From positions 62,001-126,000 of the forward strand of contig NZ_JAJERB010000007.1 in NCBI RefSeq assembly GCF_020685205.1: a stretch of 64,000 nucleotides of DNA. The letters are read 5' to 3'. Made by a program: the position numbers and the translations under genes. This stretch comes from Hymenobacter translucens. GTDB taxonomy: Bacteria; Bacteroidota; Bacteroidia; Cytophagales; Hymenobacteraceae. How positions within the stretch are numbered: position 1 is the first letter of the stretch; each line of letters opens with the position of its first letter. The notes under the pieces are model-generated. The model saw nothing but the letters and a program-made list of their open reading frames with translations. It was not told where the DNA came from and did not search any database. This document shows positions 32,722 to 43,535 of this stretch, in pieces.

Positions 32722-34938
32722 CTATCGTGCCAGCACGACCGTCCGGGCGGGCAGGCTCACCGGGGCCTGCTGACCCAGGGGCTGCACCTTCACCTCATTG
32801 ACTTGGGGCACCACCGGCGCCACGGCCCGGTCGGGTGCGGCAATGTGAGGCGCAATAACGAGCGAGACGATGGACATGAGCTTGATCAGGATGTTCATCG
32901 ACGGACCCGAGGTATCCTTGAACGGGTCGCCCACGGTGTCGCCCGTGACGGAGGCTTTGTGGGCGTCAGAGCCCTTGTACTCCATCTTGCCGTTCACCAT
33001 TACGCCCTTTTCAAACGACTTCTTGGCGTTGTCCCAGGCGCCACCGGCGTTGCTCTGGAACATGGCCATCAGCACGCCCGATACGGTAACGCCGGCCAGC
33101 AGACCGCCGAGTACCTCGGGGCCAAAGGTGAAGCCGATGATAACGGGTACCACCAGGGCAATGGCGCCGGGCAGCATCATCTCCCGGATGGCGGCCTGGG
33201 TGGAAATAGCCACGCACTTCTCATACTCGGGCCGGCCGGTGCCTTCCATGATGCCGGGAATCTCGCGGAACTGCCGGCGCACTTCCTGCACCATGGCCAT
33301 GGCGGCGCGGCCTACGGCCGAAATTGCCAGGGCCGAGAAGATAAAGGGAATCATGCCGCCCACGAACAGTCCGGCCAGCACGCGGGCGTTGCTGATGTCG
33401 ATGCTGGTGATATTGGCCGTGCCCATAAAGGCGGCAAACAATGCCAGGGAGGTAAGAGCCGCCGAGGCAATGGCGAAGCCTTTGCCGGTGGCCGCGGTGG
33501 TGTTGCCCACTGCGTCGAGGATGTCGGTACGCTCCCGCACTTCTTTGGGCAGCTCGCTCATCTCGGCGATACCGCCGGCGTTGTCGGCAATGGGACCAAA
33601 GGCGTCGATGGCCAGCTGCATGGCGGTCGTCGCCATCATGCCGGCGGCGGCAATGGCCACCCCGTACAGGCCGGCGCACTCATACGACAGCACAATGCCG
33701 GCGGCCAGCACGATAATGGGAAGCACGGTGGATTCCATGCCCACGGCGAGGCCCCCGATAACGGTGGTGGCGTGGCCGGTGCTGCTTTGCTGCACGATGC
33801 TCATCACCGGGCGCTTGCCCATGGCCGTGTAGTACTCGGTGATAATGCTCATCAGCGTACCGACCACGAGGCCGACCAGCACGGCGTAGAACACATCCAT
33901 CGAGTCGAAGGCCACGCCCCGGATGGCAATGCTGCCTTCGGGGAGCATGTAACGGATAATGAAATAGGAAGCAATAGCCGACACCACCACCGACACGTAG
34001 TTGCCCAGGTTCAGCGCGGCCTGCACGTTGCCGCCCTCCTTGACCCGTACCGACAGAATTCCGATCAGCGAAGCGACAATGCCCATGCCGGCAATAACCA
34101 TCGGCAGCAGAATCGGGGAAAGGCCGTCGAACTGGTCACCGGAGGCGTTTACCTCCCGGCCCAGCACCATGGTCGCCAGAATCGTAGCCACGTAGGAGCC
34201 GAACAAGTCGGCGCCCATACCGGCTACGTCGCCCACGTTGTCGCCTACGTTGTCGGCAATGGTGGCGGGGTTGCGGGGGTCGTCTTCGGGAATACCGGCT
34301 TCTACCTTGCCCACGAGGTCGGCGCCCACGTCAGCTGCTTTGGTGTAGATGCCCCCGCCTACGCGGGCAAACAGGGCAATGCTTTCGGCCCCAAGCGAAA
34401 AGCCGGTCAGTACTTCCAGCGCCCGTTCCATGTCGATGCTGTTGGCATCACCCTTTCCGACTACAAACATGTTGTAGAACACAATGAACAGGGAGCCAAG
34501 GCCGAGCACGGCCAGGCCGGCCACGCCCATGCCCATCACCGAGCCCCCCGAAAAGGACACGTTCAGGGCCTTCGACAAGCTTGTCCGGGCCGCCTGGGCG
34601 GTGCGGACGTTGGCTTTGGTGGCAATCTTCATCCCGATGTAGCCGGCCAGTGCCGAGAACACGGCGCCAATGATGAAGGCAATGACAATCACCGGGCTGG
34701 ACTTCTCGCCGGTGCTGCCCAGGTAGAACAGAAAGGCTGAGGCAATCAGCCCGAAAATCATCAGCACGCGGTATTCCGCTTTCAGAAAGGCAATGGCGCC
34801 ATCAGCAATGTAGCCGGCAATGGTGCGCATGCGCTCGTCGCCGGCATCCTGGCGCGTCACCCAGCGGGAGCGTACCCAGGTATAGAGCAGCGCCAGGATG
34901 CCCAGCGCCGGCGCAGAGTAGAGGAAAAGTGACTTCAT
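32722..34938 (-). CDS. hppA: Membrane-bound pyrophosphatase (ion pump)
   Basis: 738 residues from ATG at 34938 (MKSLFLYSAPALG); a 76-codon upstream extension is not coding-like. About 16 membrane helices. The pyrophosphate site is TKAADVGADLVGKVE (199-213) and DNVGDNVGDVAGMGADLFGS (229-248). GNTTAATGKG (478-487) has Ala where K+-independent pumps have Lys, which places it in the K+-dependent class. Whether H+ or Na+ is pumped is undecided. A 40-residue Pro/Val-rich tail follows the last helix. Confidence 0.95.
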   Translation of the reverse strand: MKSLFLYSAPALGILALLYTWVRSRWVTRQDAGDERMRTIAGYIADGAIAFLKAEYRVLMIFGLIASAFLFYLGSTGEKSSPVIVIAFIIGAVFSALAGYIGMKIATKANVRTAQAARTSLSKALNVSFSGGSVMGMGVAGLAVLGLGSLFIVFYNMFVVGKGDANSIDMERALEVLTGFSLGAESIALFARVGGGIYTKAADVGADLVGKVEAGIPEDDPRNPATIADNVGDNVGDVAGMGADLFGSYVATILATMVLGREVNASGDQFDGLSPILLPMVIAGMGIVASLIGILSVRVKEGGNVQAALNLGNYVSVVVSAIASYFIIRYMLPEGSIAIRGVAFDSMDVFYAVLVGLVVGTLMSIITEYYTAMGKRPVMSIVQQSSTGHATTVIGGLAVGMESTVLPIIVLAAGIVLSYECAGLYGVAIAAAGMMATTAMQLAIDAFGPIADNAGGIAEMSELPKEVRERTDILDAVGNTTAATGKGFAIASAALTSLALFAAFMGTANITSIDISNARVLAGLFVGGMIPFIFSALAISAVGRAAMAMVQEVRRQFREIPGIMEGTGRPEYEKCVAISTQAAIREMMLPGAIALVVPVIIGFTFGPEVLGGLLAGVTVSGVLMAMFQSNAGGAWDNAKKSFEKGVMVNGKMEYKGSDAHKASVTGDTVGDPFKDTSGPSMNILIKLMSIVSLVIAPHIAAPDRAVAPVVPQVNEVKVQPLGQQAPVSLPARTVVLAR

Positions 34939-35197
34939 AAGCAGAGGATGGAAGTTGGTGTTAAGGTTTGAGAAAGAAGGTTTGGGGGTGTAAAATAGAT
35001 TTTTTACCACCAACTCCAACTTTTCACCAACGCAGCCCTTCCCTGCTCTACACTTTCCGGAAGTAATTGACGGACACGCGCTCCGTGACCCAGTACAAGT
35101 CAGAGCCAGGGCCGGATTGCAGTCACGCTTAGCCAGCCGGGCATGCCGGACTAAAATGACCGACAAACCCGTTTACTTTGACCGGCAGGCAGCCCAC

Positions 35198-36670
35198 TTA
35201 TCTGGTTTCTGCAGGCTTAGTAGCCGCTGGCGCCAGGGGCATACGGCGCACCAGCCAGGCTCCAAGTGCCACGGCAATTGCCAGCAGGAGCCAGGGGCGC
35301 ACGGGCACCGTGTAGCGCGCCTGAATTGAGAAAGGGATGTGTACCAGACCAAAGTAAACAACCAAGGCTAAGGACAGCCACCACGTGCGGGTGCATTGGA
35401 TGGCGCGCTGATGGAACAGCCCCCAAGCCAGGCAAATGATGCCAAGCAGGAAAGTAAATCCACTGGCCAGGGCCGGATAAATCACCTTTATTTTTGCCAG
35501 AGGACTCGCCGCCTCGCGCCAAGCGTTAAGCTGCACCCCGGTTACCCAGAGCCGCACCAAGGTGTATAGGCGGGTCTTAAGATAGTATCCCGGTTCCCGC
35601 CGAATGTTGGCAATAGTGGCCTGTAGCAACAACTTCTCTCGACGGACCGTGTAGTCTGAGTTATAAGTCGGAAACATGTTCCGGTCATTGTTGCGCATCT
35701 GCGGCAGGTAGCGCAGGTCGCGGGCCGTGAGCAGGGGTCGGGTGGCAGCATCAATCTGGTCCCATTCCGCATTAAAGGCAGCAATGTAACCAGGCACTTC
35801 CGCAGGCTCAGCAAACGAAACTACTTCGTCCCCCATTGTATTACCCCAGTACCGGGTTTCATGGTAACCCGGCATGCGCAGCGCCCAGAACCCGAGTTGC
35901 ATTACCCCAGCCCCTCCTTCCAGTGAGGTCGGCTTAAAGACGCCGTGATGCCGGTAGTTCCAGAAGGCATAGGGCAGCATAGTAGCGCCAAACAGCACGA
36001 GCAGGACAATGCCCTTAAGCCACGAGAACATGCCCATCGAGCGGTTCTGCCAGAAGTCCAGTGCCAGATGGCCCAACGGAAACAAAATAAACACCGGACG
36101 GGTCTGAAAAATCAGGCCGGCCAGTAGCGCGAGCACCACGGTCCGCTTCCAACCACTCAAGGGCCAGGTAATAGCCACGTACACATAGAGGGCGACCAGA
36201 AAGGCGACCAGCATTTCCGGAAATACCAACGCCGCGAAATACGCCAGCTGGATGTTGGGCAGCAGCAGCAGCAGAAACAGGTTGCGCACCAGCCACGAGC
36301 GCGAATCAGTCTCGCACCGGGCCGCGAGCCGGACCACCAGCCCAATCGTGATGAGGTACAGCAGCGTCTGCACGATCCGGGCCAGCCCGTCGCCCCCACC
36401 CAGGGCCCGGATCAGCAGCAGAAACAGGGGATATCCCGGGTTTCGAAACGTGTCGGGGATGTAGTCAGGCAGGAAATACCAGTACGTATAACGGCCCTGC
36501 AGCAGGCCGTCGGCATACCCCATATAGGTGTAATGGTCTCCGCTAATGGTGCCAAATGTTGCCGCCGCCACTACCAGGGTGATGAGCAGATTCAGTCCGG
36601 CGAGCAGCCAAAACAATCGGGCGCTGGCCAGCCAAGCTAACCAGCGCCCTCCTTTGTATTCCGTTGCCAT
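35198..36670 (-). CDS. GT-C type membrane glycosyltransferase-like protein
   Basis: 490 residues from ATG at 36670 (MATEYKGGRWLAW). About ten hydrophobic helices. The first loop carries GDHYTYMGYADGLLQGRY, and a following PDTFRNPGYPLFLLLIR resembles the Dxx-type loop of GT39/GT83 enzymes. These use polyprenyl-phosphate sugars at the outer face of the inner membrane. It is the last gene of a four-gene group with a GT2 (7-base gap) and two epimerases. Donor and acceptor are unknown. Confidence 0.75.
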   Translation of the reverse strand: MATEYKGGRWLAWLASARLFWLLAGLNLLITLVVAAATFGTISGDHYTYMGYADGLLQGRYTYWYFLPDYIPDTFRNPGYPLFLLLIRALGGGDGLARIVQTLLYLITIGLVVRLAARCETDSRSWLVRNLFLLLLLPNIQLAYFAALVFPEMLVAFLVALYVYVAITWPLSGWKRTVVLALLAGLIFQTRPVFILFPLGHLALDFWQNRSMGMFSWLKGIVLLVLFGATMLPYAFWNYRHHGVFKPTSLEGGAGVMQLGFWALRMPGYHETRYWGNTMGDEVVSFAEPAEVPGYIAAFNAEWDQIDAATRPLLTARDLRYLPQMRNNDRNMFPTYNSDYTVRREKLLLQATIANIRREPGYYLKTRLYTLVRLWVTGVQLNAWREAASPLAKIKVIYPALASGFTFLLGIICLAWGLFHQRAIQCTRTWWLSLALVVYFGLVHIPFSIQARYTVPVRPWLLLAIAVALGAWLVRRMPLAPAATKPAETR

Positions 36671-36677
36671 ACGTGCG

Positions 36678-37421
36678 TTAGGCCGTCGTTTTTGCCTTGT
36701 GAAAATCCCCCCGGGAGAAGTGCTTTTCAATCAGGCAGTACATCATGATAAAAAAGTAGCGGCTGCCCATCTCTTTGATCTTCAGCTTCGACTCCCCGTA
36801 CTTGCGGTTTGTCCAGGAGTTGGGCACCACCGCGTAGCTGTAGCCCCGCACAATAGCCTTCAAAGGCAGTTCCAGGGTCAGGTTGAAGTGCGGCGACAGG
36901 AAGGGCTTCAGCCCATCCATGGTGTGCCGGCGGTAGAGCTTAAAGGCGTTGGTGCAGTCGTTGTACCTCAGCCGGAACAGGGTCTTGACGATGCCGTTGG
37001 CAACCCGGTTGATGTACTTCTTATGCGCCGGGTAGTCGATAACCTTGCCGCCTTTAATCCAGCGGCTGCCGAAGACGCAGTCGTAGCCTTCCTGCATCTT
37101 GCGGTAGTACCGCACCAGGTCGTCGGGGTCATCGGAGAGGTCGGCCATCATTACGGCCACGCAGTCGCCTTGGTAGCGTTCCAGGCCGTAGCGCACCGCG
37201 TAGCCGAAGCCGTTGGGGCCGGCATTGGTGTAATAATTCAGCGTCGGAATCTCCCGGGCCAGCTCCTCGAGCCGGCCCAGGGTATTATCCTTGGAATTAT
37301 CGTTGGTGACCACGATTTCGTGGTCGATCTGCTCCTGCACCAGCTTGGCATACAGCGTGTGCAGGGTTTCGCCGATGCTTTCTTCTTCGTTGTACGCGGG
37401 AATGACGACGCTCAGCTTCAT
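36678..37421 (-). CDS. Family 2 glycosyltransferase, polyprenyl-phosphate type
   Basis: 247 residues. The GT2 start is MKLSVVIPAYNEEESIGET, the metal motif is in MMADLSDDPDDLV, and FGSRWIKGGKVIDYP is the family loop. It resembles dolichol/undecaprenyl-phosphate sugar transferases (DPM1/ArnC-like) that lack C-terminal helices. It could supply the lipid-linked sugar used by the GT-C protein encoded next (7-base gap). It begins 1 base after the upstream epimerase. Confidence 0.88.
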   Translation of the reverse strand: MKLSVVIPAYNEEESIGETLHTLYAKLVQEQIDHEIVVTNDNSKDNTLGRLEELAREIPTLNYYTNAGPNGFGYAVRYGLERYQGDCVAVMMADLSDDPDDLVRYYRKMQEGYDCVFGSRWIKGGKVIDYPAHKKYINRVANGIVKTLFRLRYNDCTNAFKLYRRHTMDGLKPFLSPHFNLTLELPLKAIVRGYSYAVVPNSWTNRKYGESKLKIKEMGSRYFFIMMYCLIEKHFSRGDFHKAKTTA

Positions 37422-37422
37422 G

Positions 37423-38493
<1,071 letters not shown>

Positions 38494-38512
38494 ATCGTTC
38501 GTTAGTTGATGA

Positions 38513-39577
38513 TTAGCCCAGAATGGGTTTCAGTGAGGCTTCATTTTCCCGCAGCCAGTTGTAGACGTCCGTCACAATCTGCTCCACGTTCCGCTTGGGC
38601 TGCCAGCCGGTCAGTTCGCTCACGCGGGTATTATCCGTAAGGTAGAGAGCAATATCCGCCTGCCGGTTTTCCGCTACCGATGCCATCGGCACGGTATTGC
38701 CGGTCACCCGCTGGCAGATGGCGGTCAGCTCCTGCAAGCTTACGCTCACGTCGTAGCCGCCGCCTACGTTCAGGGTTTTGCCGTTCACCTGTTCGAGGTT
38801 CTGCAGCTGGTAGTTGACCAGGTCAAACAGGTCATCGACATGCAGGATGTCGCGCACCTGCTTGCCGGTTCCGCCGAAGCCAAAGTAGCCCAGCTGCTGC
38901 TTCCAGAAGTGGCGGGCCACCCACAGCACAATCACGCCCTGGTCGACCTTGCCCATCTGCCACGGGCCGGTGAGTACCCCGCACCGGTTAATCACGGTGC
39001 GCATGTTGTAGAAGTGGTGGTATTCCTGAATTAGGTATTCCGAGCAGAGCTTGGTAGCCCCGTAAAGGGAGCGGTAGCCTTCCAGCGGAAAGTCTTCCGA
39101 CAGGCCTTTCGGGGAAATGCCCGCGAAGGGCTGGTCGGCGCTTACCTCGAACCGGGTTTCTGCTTCGTCGAGCTTGATCCGGTCGATCTGGTTGATCGGG
39201 TAGATGCGGCTGGTTGAGAGAAACACGAAGGCGGCATCGTGCTGCCGGGCGTAGTTCAGGCAGTTTACCGTCCCGCCCAGGTTGGTGTTGATCAGGTAGT
39301 CGGGAGCCGAGGTGAGGCCGGCCAGAACGGAAGGCTCCGCCGACGCTTCGATAACGGCCTCCACGGCGGGCAGGCCCGCGAAATCGTCCTTGGTGCGAAT
39401 GTCGCCGTGGACAAACTCGATGCCGGCCGCCCGCAGTCGGGGCAGGTTCAGCTCGGAGCCCCGACGCTTCAGATTATCAAAGGCAATGATCTGGCAATCC
39501 GGGTATGCCTGCTTGAATTGCAGAGCCAAAGCGGAGCCTACAAAGCCTGCGCCGCCGGTTATGAGTAGTGATTTCAA
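38513..39577 (-). CDS. NAD-dependent epimerase/dehydratase (CDP-paratose 2-epimerase-like)
   Basis: 354 residues, extended SDR. The nucleotide loop is [12 protein letters not shown] at 7-18. The active site has STS at 121-123 and an intact YGATK (Tyr172, Lys176). [18 protein letters not shown] is the characteristic C-terminal segment. It is first of a four-gene group with the FGASK epimerase, GT2 and GT-C protein. The two epimerases are clearly homologous. They may act in sequence on one nucleotide sugar. Confidence 0.82.
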   Translation of the reverse strand: MKSLLITGGAGFVGSALALQFKQAYPDCQIIAFDNLKRRGSELNLPRLRAAGIEFVHGDIRTKDDFAGLPAVEAVIEASAEPSVLAGLTSAPDYLINTNLGGTVNCLNYARQHDAAFVFLSTSRIYPINQIDRIKLDEAETRFEVSADQPFAGISPKGLSEDFPLEGYRSLYGATKLCSEYLIQEYHHFYNMRTVINRCGVLTGPWQMGKVDQGVIVLWVARHFWKQQLGYFGFGGTGKQVRDILHVDDLFDLVNYQLQNLEQVNGKTLNVGGGYDVSVSLQELTAICQRVTGNTVPMASVAENRQADIALYLTDNTRVSELTGWQPKRNVEQIVTDVYNWLRENEASLKPILG

Positions 39578-39865
39578 GGCTAGGGATTTTAAGTGGCAAT
39601 ATTACGATACAATTCCCATAAAACGGGGCGCAATATGCCTTGCGGCAAGTTACTGTTGTGTTAAAGCGCCTGGATAGCTCAGCATAACCAACTAACGCAA
39701 AGCATCATACCTGCATCAGACAAGCTATCTGATCGACCCTGCTCCCAACCGTGGCCCGCCTCCGCCAAGCGGCTCCGCCGACCACCCGCCGGGCCCTGAC
39801 AGAGCCTCCCCGGACCTGATAATCCGAAGAATTCCCGGTAGGCATACGGGGCCGGGAGTCGGGGC

Positions 39866-40780
39866 TTACAGGTCTTTCATTAACGCCTGGTACAGGGCCA
39901 GCATACTGGCAATATCCTGCTTGTCGACAATCTCGTTCGGGGAATGCACCTCATCCTCGGGCGCTCCGACAAAGCACCAGTCCCAGGGCTGGGCGCCGTG
40001 CTGCAGTTCCTTGGCATCGGAGCCCCCGCTGCCTTCCACCTCCAGCTGGTGGGGAATACCGCTGGCTTCGGCAATCCGGCGGATCCGCTCCACGTAGGAC
40101 CGGCGCGGAATCAGCGAGTCGCGCAGCGAAATCACTACGCCTTCGCCCGGGTGAACCCCTTCGGTAACCCAGGTGATGTCGGAAATCAGCGCCTGCCGTA
40201 CCCCAAACCGCTCATATATATATTTGGCCAGGTAGGCTACCGAGCCGCCGCCGTGCTCCTCCCAGCAGCTAAACACAATAATTCCATTTTCGAGGGTTTC
40301 GGCCAGCCGCAGGGCATTCCACACGCCAAGCCGGTTATCGAGGTAGCAGCTCTGCACGGTGGTTTCGGTTTCGCGGAAGTCGCAGCGGAAGGTGAGCTCG
40401 GTGCCCCGCTCGATCGGCCGGGTGAACTCAACCCCCAGCTCGCTGGTTTGAGGGTTGACTGTCAGCGTACAATCGATGTCGCCCTGCGCATCGCGGCCTA
40501 CGAGACGGTAGCCGGTTTCGGCGCGGGGCCCTCCGATCCGAACCAGCTGCTGATCGTAGCGCACGGTGAACCCGATGGAGTCGATGTGCGCGAATACTGC
40601 CGTTCGCGGCTTGCCAAATACCAGAATAATGCAATCCTGAAACTCTTCTCCAACGATTACTTCGGGTTGTACCCGCCAGGTGGACTGCTGCTCGCGGATG
40701 TATTTTTGCAGATACTGCGACAAGGCAGCTTCGTTGCCGGATGGCGCGGCAATCTGACAGAGCGTTTGAAGGAGGTGCAT
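39866..40780 (-). CDS. M42 family aminopeptidase
   Basis: 304 residues. Metal and catalytic residues fit M42: His65 in VFAHIDSIGF, Asp148 in CYLDNRLG, catalytic Glu174-Glu175 in WEEHGGG, Asp201 in ISDITW, and a late His in EVHSPNEIV. M42 enzymes are cytoplasmic di-metal aminopeptidases that often form large tetrahedral assemblies. At 304 residues it is shorter than the usual 340-360. The gene has its own TAGGTTTG promoter and diverges from the TPR protein gene. Confidence 0.85.
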   Translation of the reverse strand: MHLLQTLCQIAAPSGNEAALSQYLQKYIREQQSTWRVQPEVIVGEEFQDCIILVFGKPRTAVFAHIDSIGFTVRYDQQLVRIGGPRAETGYRLVGRDAQGDIDCTLTVNPQTSELGVEFTRPIERGTELTFRCDFRETETTVQSCYLDNRLGVWNALRLAETLENGIIVFSCWEEHGGGSVAYLAKYIYERFGVRQALISDITWVTEGVHPGEGVVISLRDSLIPRRSYVERIRRIAEASGIPHQLEVEGSGGSDAKELQHGAQPWDWCFVGAPEDEVHSPNEIVDKQDIASMLALYQALMKDL

Positions 40781-40798
40781 GGCAATATTTTATTTGTC

Positions 40799-40806
40799 CA
40801 AACCTA
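40799..40806 (-). promoter_or_regulatory. -7 box of the M42 peptidase gene
   Basis: TAGGTTTG on the minus strand, 18 bases before the ATG. It implies a very short leader. Confidence 0.6.
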
Positions 40807-40818
40807 CTATTATTGACT

Positions 40819-40826
40819 TACTTTCG
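40819..40826 (+). promoter_or_regulatory. Possible -7 box of the TPR protein gene
   Basis: TACTTTCG is one base off TAnnTTTG. TTTG at 40793-40796 could be its -33 element. Confidence 0.35.
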
Positions 40827-40891
40827 TAAATCCGGTTTGATGCTGTTGATCTTCTTTTTCGTAGTCCAGGAAGCTTGCAGCTAACGCATCT

Positions 40892-42145
40892 ATGATTTTG
40901 AAACTGCGTTTTCTTTTGTCGTTGCTCGTACTCACGCCGCTGCTGGCCCTGGCCCAGCTGCCCGATACGACCCGCGGCACTCCCAAGCCTATCCGCAATA
41001 TCGAGCTGGAGAACATCGACGTGGCGCCCGGCGCGGTGGATATCAGCGGGTGGCTGCTGCTGGACAAGGACATCCAGACGGAGCTGGAAGGCGCGGTTCA
41101 CAACCTCTACAACTTCAAGTACGACAAGGCCGAAAAGCAATTCCGCTCCCTGCGCCGCCGCTACCCCAAGCACCCCATGCCCTACTTTCTGCTGGGCCTG
41201 AGCACGTGGTGGAAGATTGTGCCGACGAACATGCAAACCAAGCAGTTCGACAAGATCTTCTTCGCCTACATGGACACGACCATTGCGCTGGGGGAAAAGA
41301 TGTACGAGAAGGACAGCAAGAACTACGAAGCGTGCTTTTTCCTGTCGGCCGCCTACGGCTTTGACGCCCGCCTGAACTCCGAGCGCAAAAACTGGCGCAA
41401 GGCGACCTTCAGCAGCAAGCGGGCCCTCAACTACTTAGAGAAAAGCAAGGAAGCCAACGGGCTGAGCCCCGAGTTTCTGTTCGGGCAGGCACTGTTCAAT
41501 TACTACGCGGTCTGGATTTCAGAAAACTATCCCCTGCTCCGGCCCGTGCTGCTGTTTTTTCCGAAAGGAAACCGGGCCCTGGGCTTGCAGCAGTTCAAGA
41601 ACGTGGCCGACAACGGCTTCTACACCGGCCTGGAAGCGCGGTTTTTCCTGATGCGGATTCTCTACAACGAGGAAAACAAGGCGGAGGCGGCTATGCCCAT
41701 TGCCCGCACCATGGCCACCAACTTTCCCGACAACGGCTACTTCCAGCGCTTCTTTGCGTTGGTGGCGTTCAACGAAGGCTACTTCCGGGAGTGCGAAAAG
41801 GTGAGCCGCGACATCCTGGATAAGATTAACCGGGGCTACCCCGGCTACGAAGGCATCAGCGGGCGGTATGCCACCTACTTCCTGGGCTGGCTGATGCAGA
41901 ACAAGTACAAGGATCTGACAAAGGCCAAAGACTACTACCAGCGCTGCCTGGTGTTTTCAGAAAGCACCGGCGAAACCAGCAGCGGTTACTACCTGTACGC
42001 CAATCAGAACCTGGCCCACATTGCCGAGAAAGAAAAGGATTTGACTGCGGCCCGGCGCTATTATGAAGTGCTGCTAAACAAAGCCGACAACAAGTCGGAG
42101 CTGTACAAGGAGGCGAAGGCGTACCTGAAGAAAAACAAGAAATAA
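40892..42145 (+). CDS. Secreted or periplasmic TPR-type protein
   Basis: 417 residues with a signal peptide (KLRFLLSLLVLTPLLALAQ). The rest is helical with degenerate TPR-like pairs, such as NLYNFKYDKAEKQFRSLRRRYP near 75 (shown as the family's helix A/B pattern) and LTAARRYYEVLLNKADN near the end. It is probably a periplasmic scaffold. It is followed after 22 bases by a polytopic membrane protein, and the two may work together at the envelope. No enzyme motif is seen. Confidence 0.8.
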   Translation: MILKLRFLLSLLVLTPLLALAQLPDTTRGTPKPIRNIELENIDVAPGAVDISGWLLLDKDIQTELEGAVHNLYNFKYDKAEKQFRSLRRRYPKHPMPYFLLGLSTWWKIVPTNMQTKQFDKIFFAYMDTTIALGEKMYEKDSKNYEACFFLSAAYGFDARLNSERKNWRKATFSSKRALNYLEKSKEANGLSPEFLFGQALFNYYAVWISENYPLLRPVLLFFPKGNRALGLQQFKNVADNGFYTGLEARFFLMRILYNEENKAEAAMPIARTMATNFPDNGYFQRFFALVAFNEGYFRECEKVSRDILDKINRGYPGYEGISGRYATYFLGWLMQNKYKDLTKAKDYYQRCLVFSESTGETSSGYYLYANQNLAHIAEKEKDLTAARRYYEVLLNKADNKSELYKEAKAYLKKNKK

Positions 42146-42167
42146 GCTTGAGAAGCCCGGTTGGCTT

Positions 42168-43535
42168 ATGATGGAAGTTAAAGACATTTTCCTGGTGCCG
42201 ATTTATCTGCTGATCTTCTATGGCTTAGCAGTTGCCATCCGGCCCAAGGTCACGAATGCCTTCACCAAGAAGTACTTTATGCCGGCCCTGACCGTCAAGT
42301 TCGTGGGGGCCGTTGGCCTGGGGCTGGTGTATCAGTTCTATTACGGGGGTGGCGACACATTCAACTATACCAAGCACTCCACCATTATCTATAACGCCTT
42401 TGGCGACTCCCCCGCGGCCGGACTAAAGCTGCTCTTCGCCACCGTCGGGGAGTTTGACCGGACCACGGTTCAGTATTCGTCCCAAATGTACTGGTACCAG
42501 TCGGGCACGGAGTATTTCGTGGTTCGGATAGCAGCTGCAGCAGCCCTGCTCAGCTTTAACAGCTACGGAGTTATTGCCCTGTTTTTTGCGGTCATCAGCT
42601 TTAGCGGGGTGTGGGCGATGTACATCACCTTCGTGTGGGCCTACCCACTGCTCTATAAGCGCCTGGCCATTGCCGTCTTTTTCCTGCCGTCCGTCTTCTT
42701 CTGGGGCTCGGGCGTCATGAAGGACTCTTTGTGCCTGGGAGCCCTGGGCTGGGTGTTCTACGGATTCTACTTCGCCACCGTGGTCAAGCGCAACGTGTTG
42801 TTTTCCAGCATCGTCGGCTTGCTGGGCGCCTACGTCCTTATCACGGTGAAGGTGTACATCCTGCTTTCCTTTATGCCCCCGGCCCTGCTCTGGATTGTGC
42901 TTGAAAACAACCGGCGCATCAAAAGCGCGGCGTTACGCATGCTCCTCAAGCCGTTCTTTCTGTTGCTGGGCGTGGGAGCCGGCTACCTGGGCGCCACGAA
43001 CCTCACGGCGTCGGATGAGCGATTCGCCGTGGACAAGATCGGGGAGCGAACCAAAATCAACCAGGAGTACCTGTACAGCCTTACCAAGGACCAGGGCTCG
43101 GCGTACAACATCGGCACCATTGATGGCAGTCTGGGCAGCATCGCCACTGTAGCACCCCAGGCCATTATCGTGGCCTTGTTCCGGCCCTTCCTGTTCGAGG
43201 CGCGAAACCCGGTAATGCTGCTGTCGGCGCTGGAGGCGACGATGTTTATGTACCTGACCTTTATGATGTTCTATCGAACCGGATTCCTGCGCAGCTTCCG
43301 AATGATTGGCGGTACCCCCATCGTGTCCTTTTGCTTTCTGTTTGCCATTGTATTCGCCATCGGCGTAGGCACCAACAGCGGCAACTTCGGTACGCTGGTG
43401 CGCTACAAGATTCCGCTGATGCCGTTTTTTCTGGCGGCGCTTTACATCATGGAGTATCAGGCAAACAGTGCCAAGAAGTTGGCCCGGTTGGCTTCCACCG
43501 AGAAGCGGGCTTCGATGGTGGCCCGGGCGGCCTGA
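42168..43535 (+). CDS. Polytopic membrane protein, possibly polysaccharide polymerase-like
   Basis: 455 residues with about ten membrane helices and a periplasmic loop (about 275-330) containing DKIGERTKINQEYLYSL. The layout resembles Wzy/EpsG-type or other polysaccharide membrane proteins, but no decisive motif is seen. It is the second gene after the TPR protein. Its last 79 bases overlap the 3' end of a glycosyltransferase gene on the other strand. The stop is preceded by a basic KRASMVARAA tail. Confidence 0.7.
   Translation: MMEVKDIFLVPIYLLIFYGLAVAIRPKVTNAFTKKYFMPALTVKFVGAVGLGLVYQFYYGGGDTFNYTKHSTIIYNAFGDSPAAGLKLLFATVGEFDRTTVQYSSQMYWYQSGTEYFVVRIAAAAALLSFNSYGVIALFFAVISFSGVWAMYITFVWAYPLLYKRLAIAVFFLPSVFFWGSGVMKDSLCLGALGWVFYGFYFATVVKRNVLFSSIVGLLGAYVLITVKVYILLSFMPPALLWIVLENNRRIKSAALRMLLKPFFLLLGVGAGYLGATNLTASDERFAVDKIGERTKINQEYLYSLTKDQGSAYNIGTIDGSLGSIATVAPQAIIVALFRPFLFEARNPVMLLSALEATMFMYLTFMMFYRTGFLRSFRMIGGTPIVSFCFLFAIVFAIGVGTNSGNFGTLVRYKIPLMPFFLAALYIMEYQANSAKKLARLASTEKRASMVARAA

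Noticed and set aside
32803..34740. 645-codon open frame opposite hppA
   Set aside because: His/Gly/Asn-rich shadow of the pyrophosphatase reverse strand with no recognisable domain.
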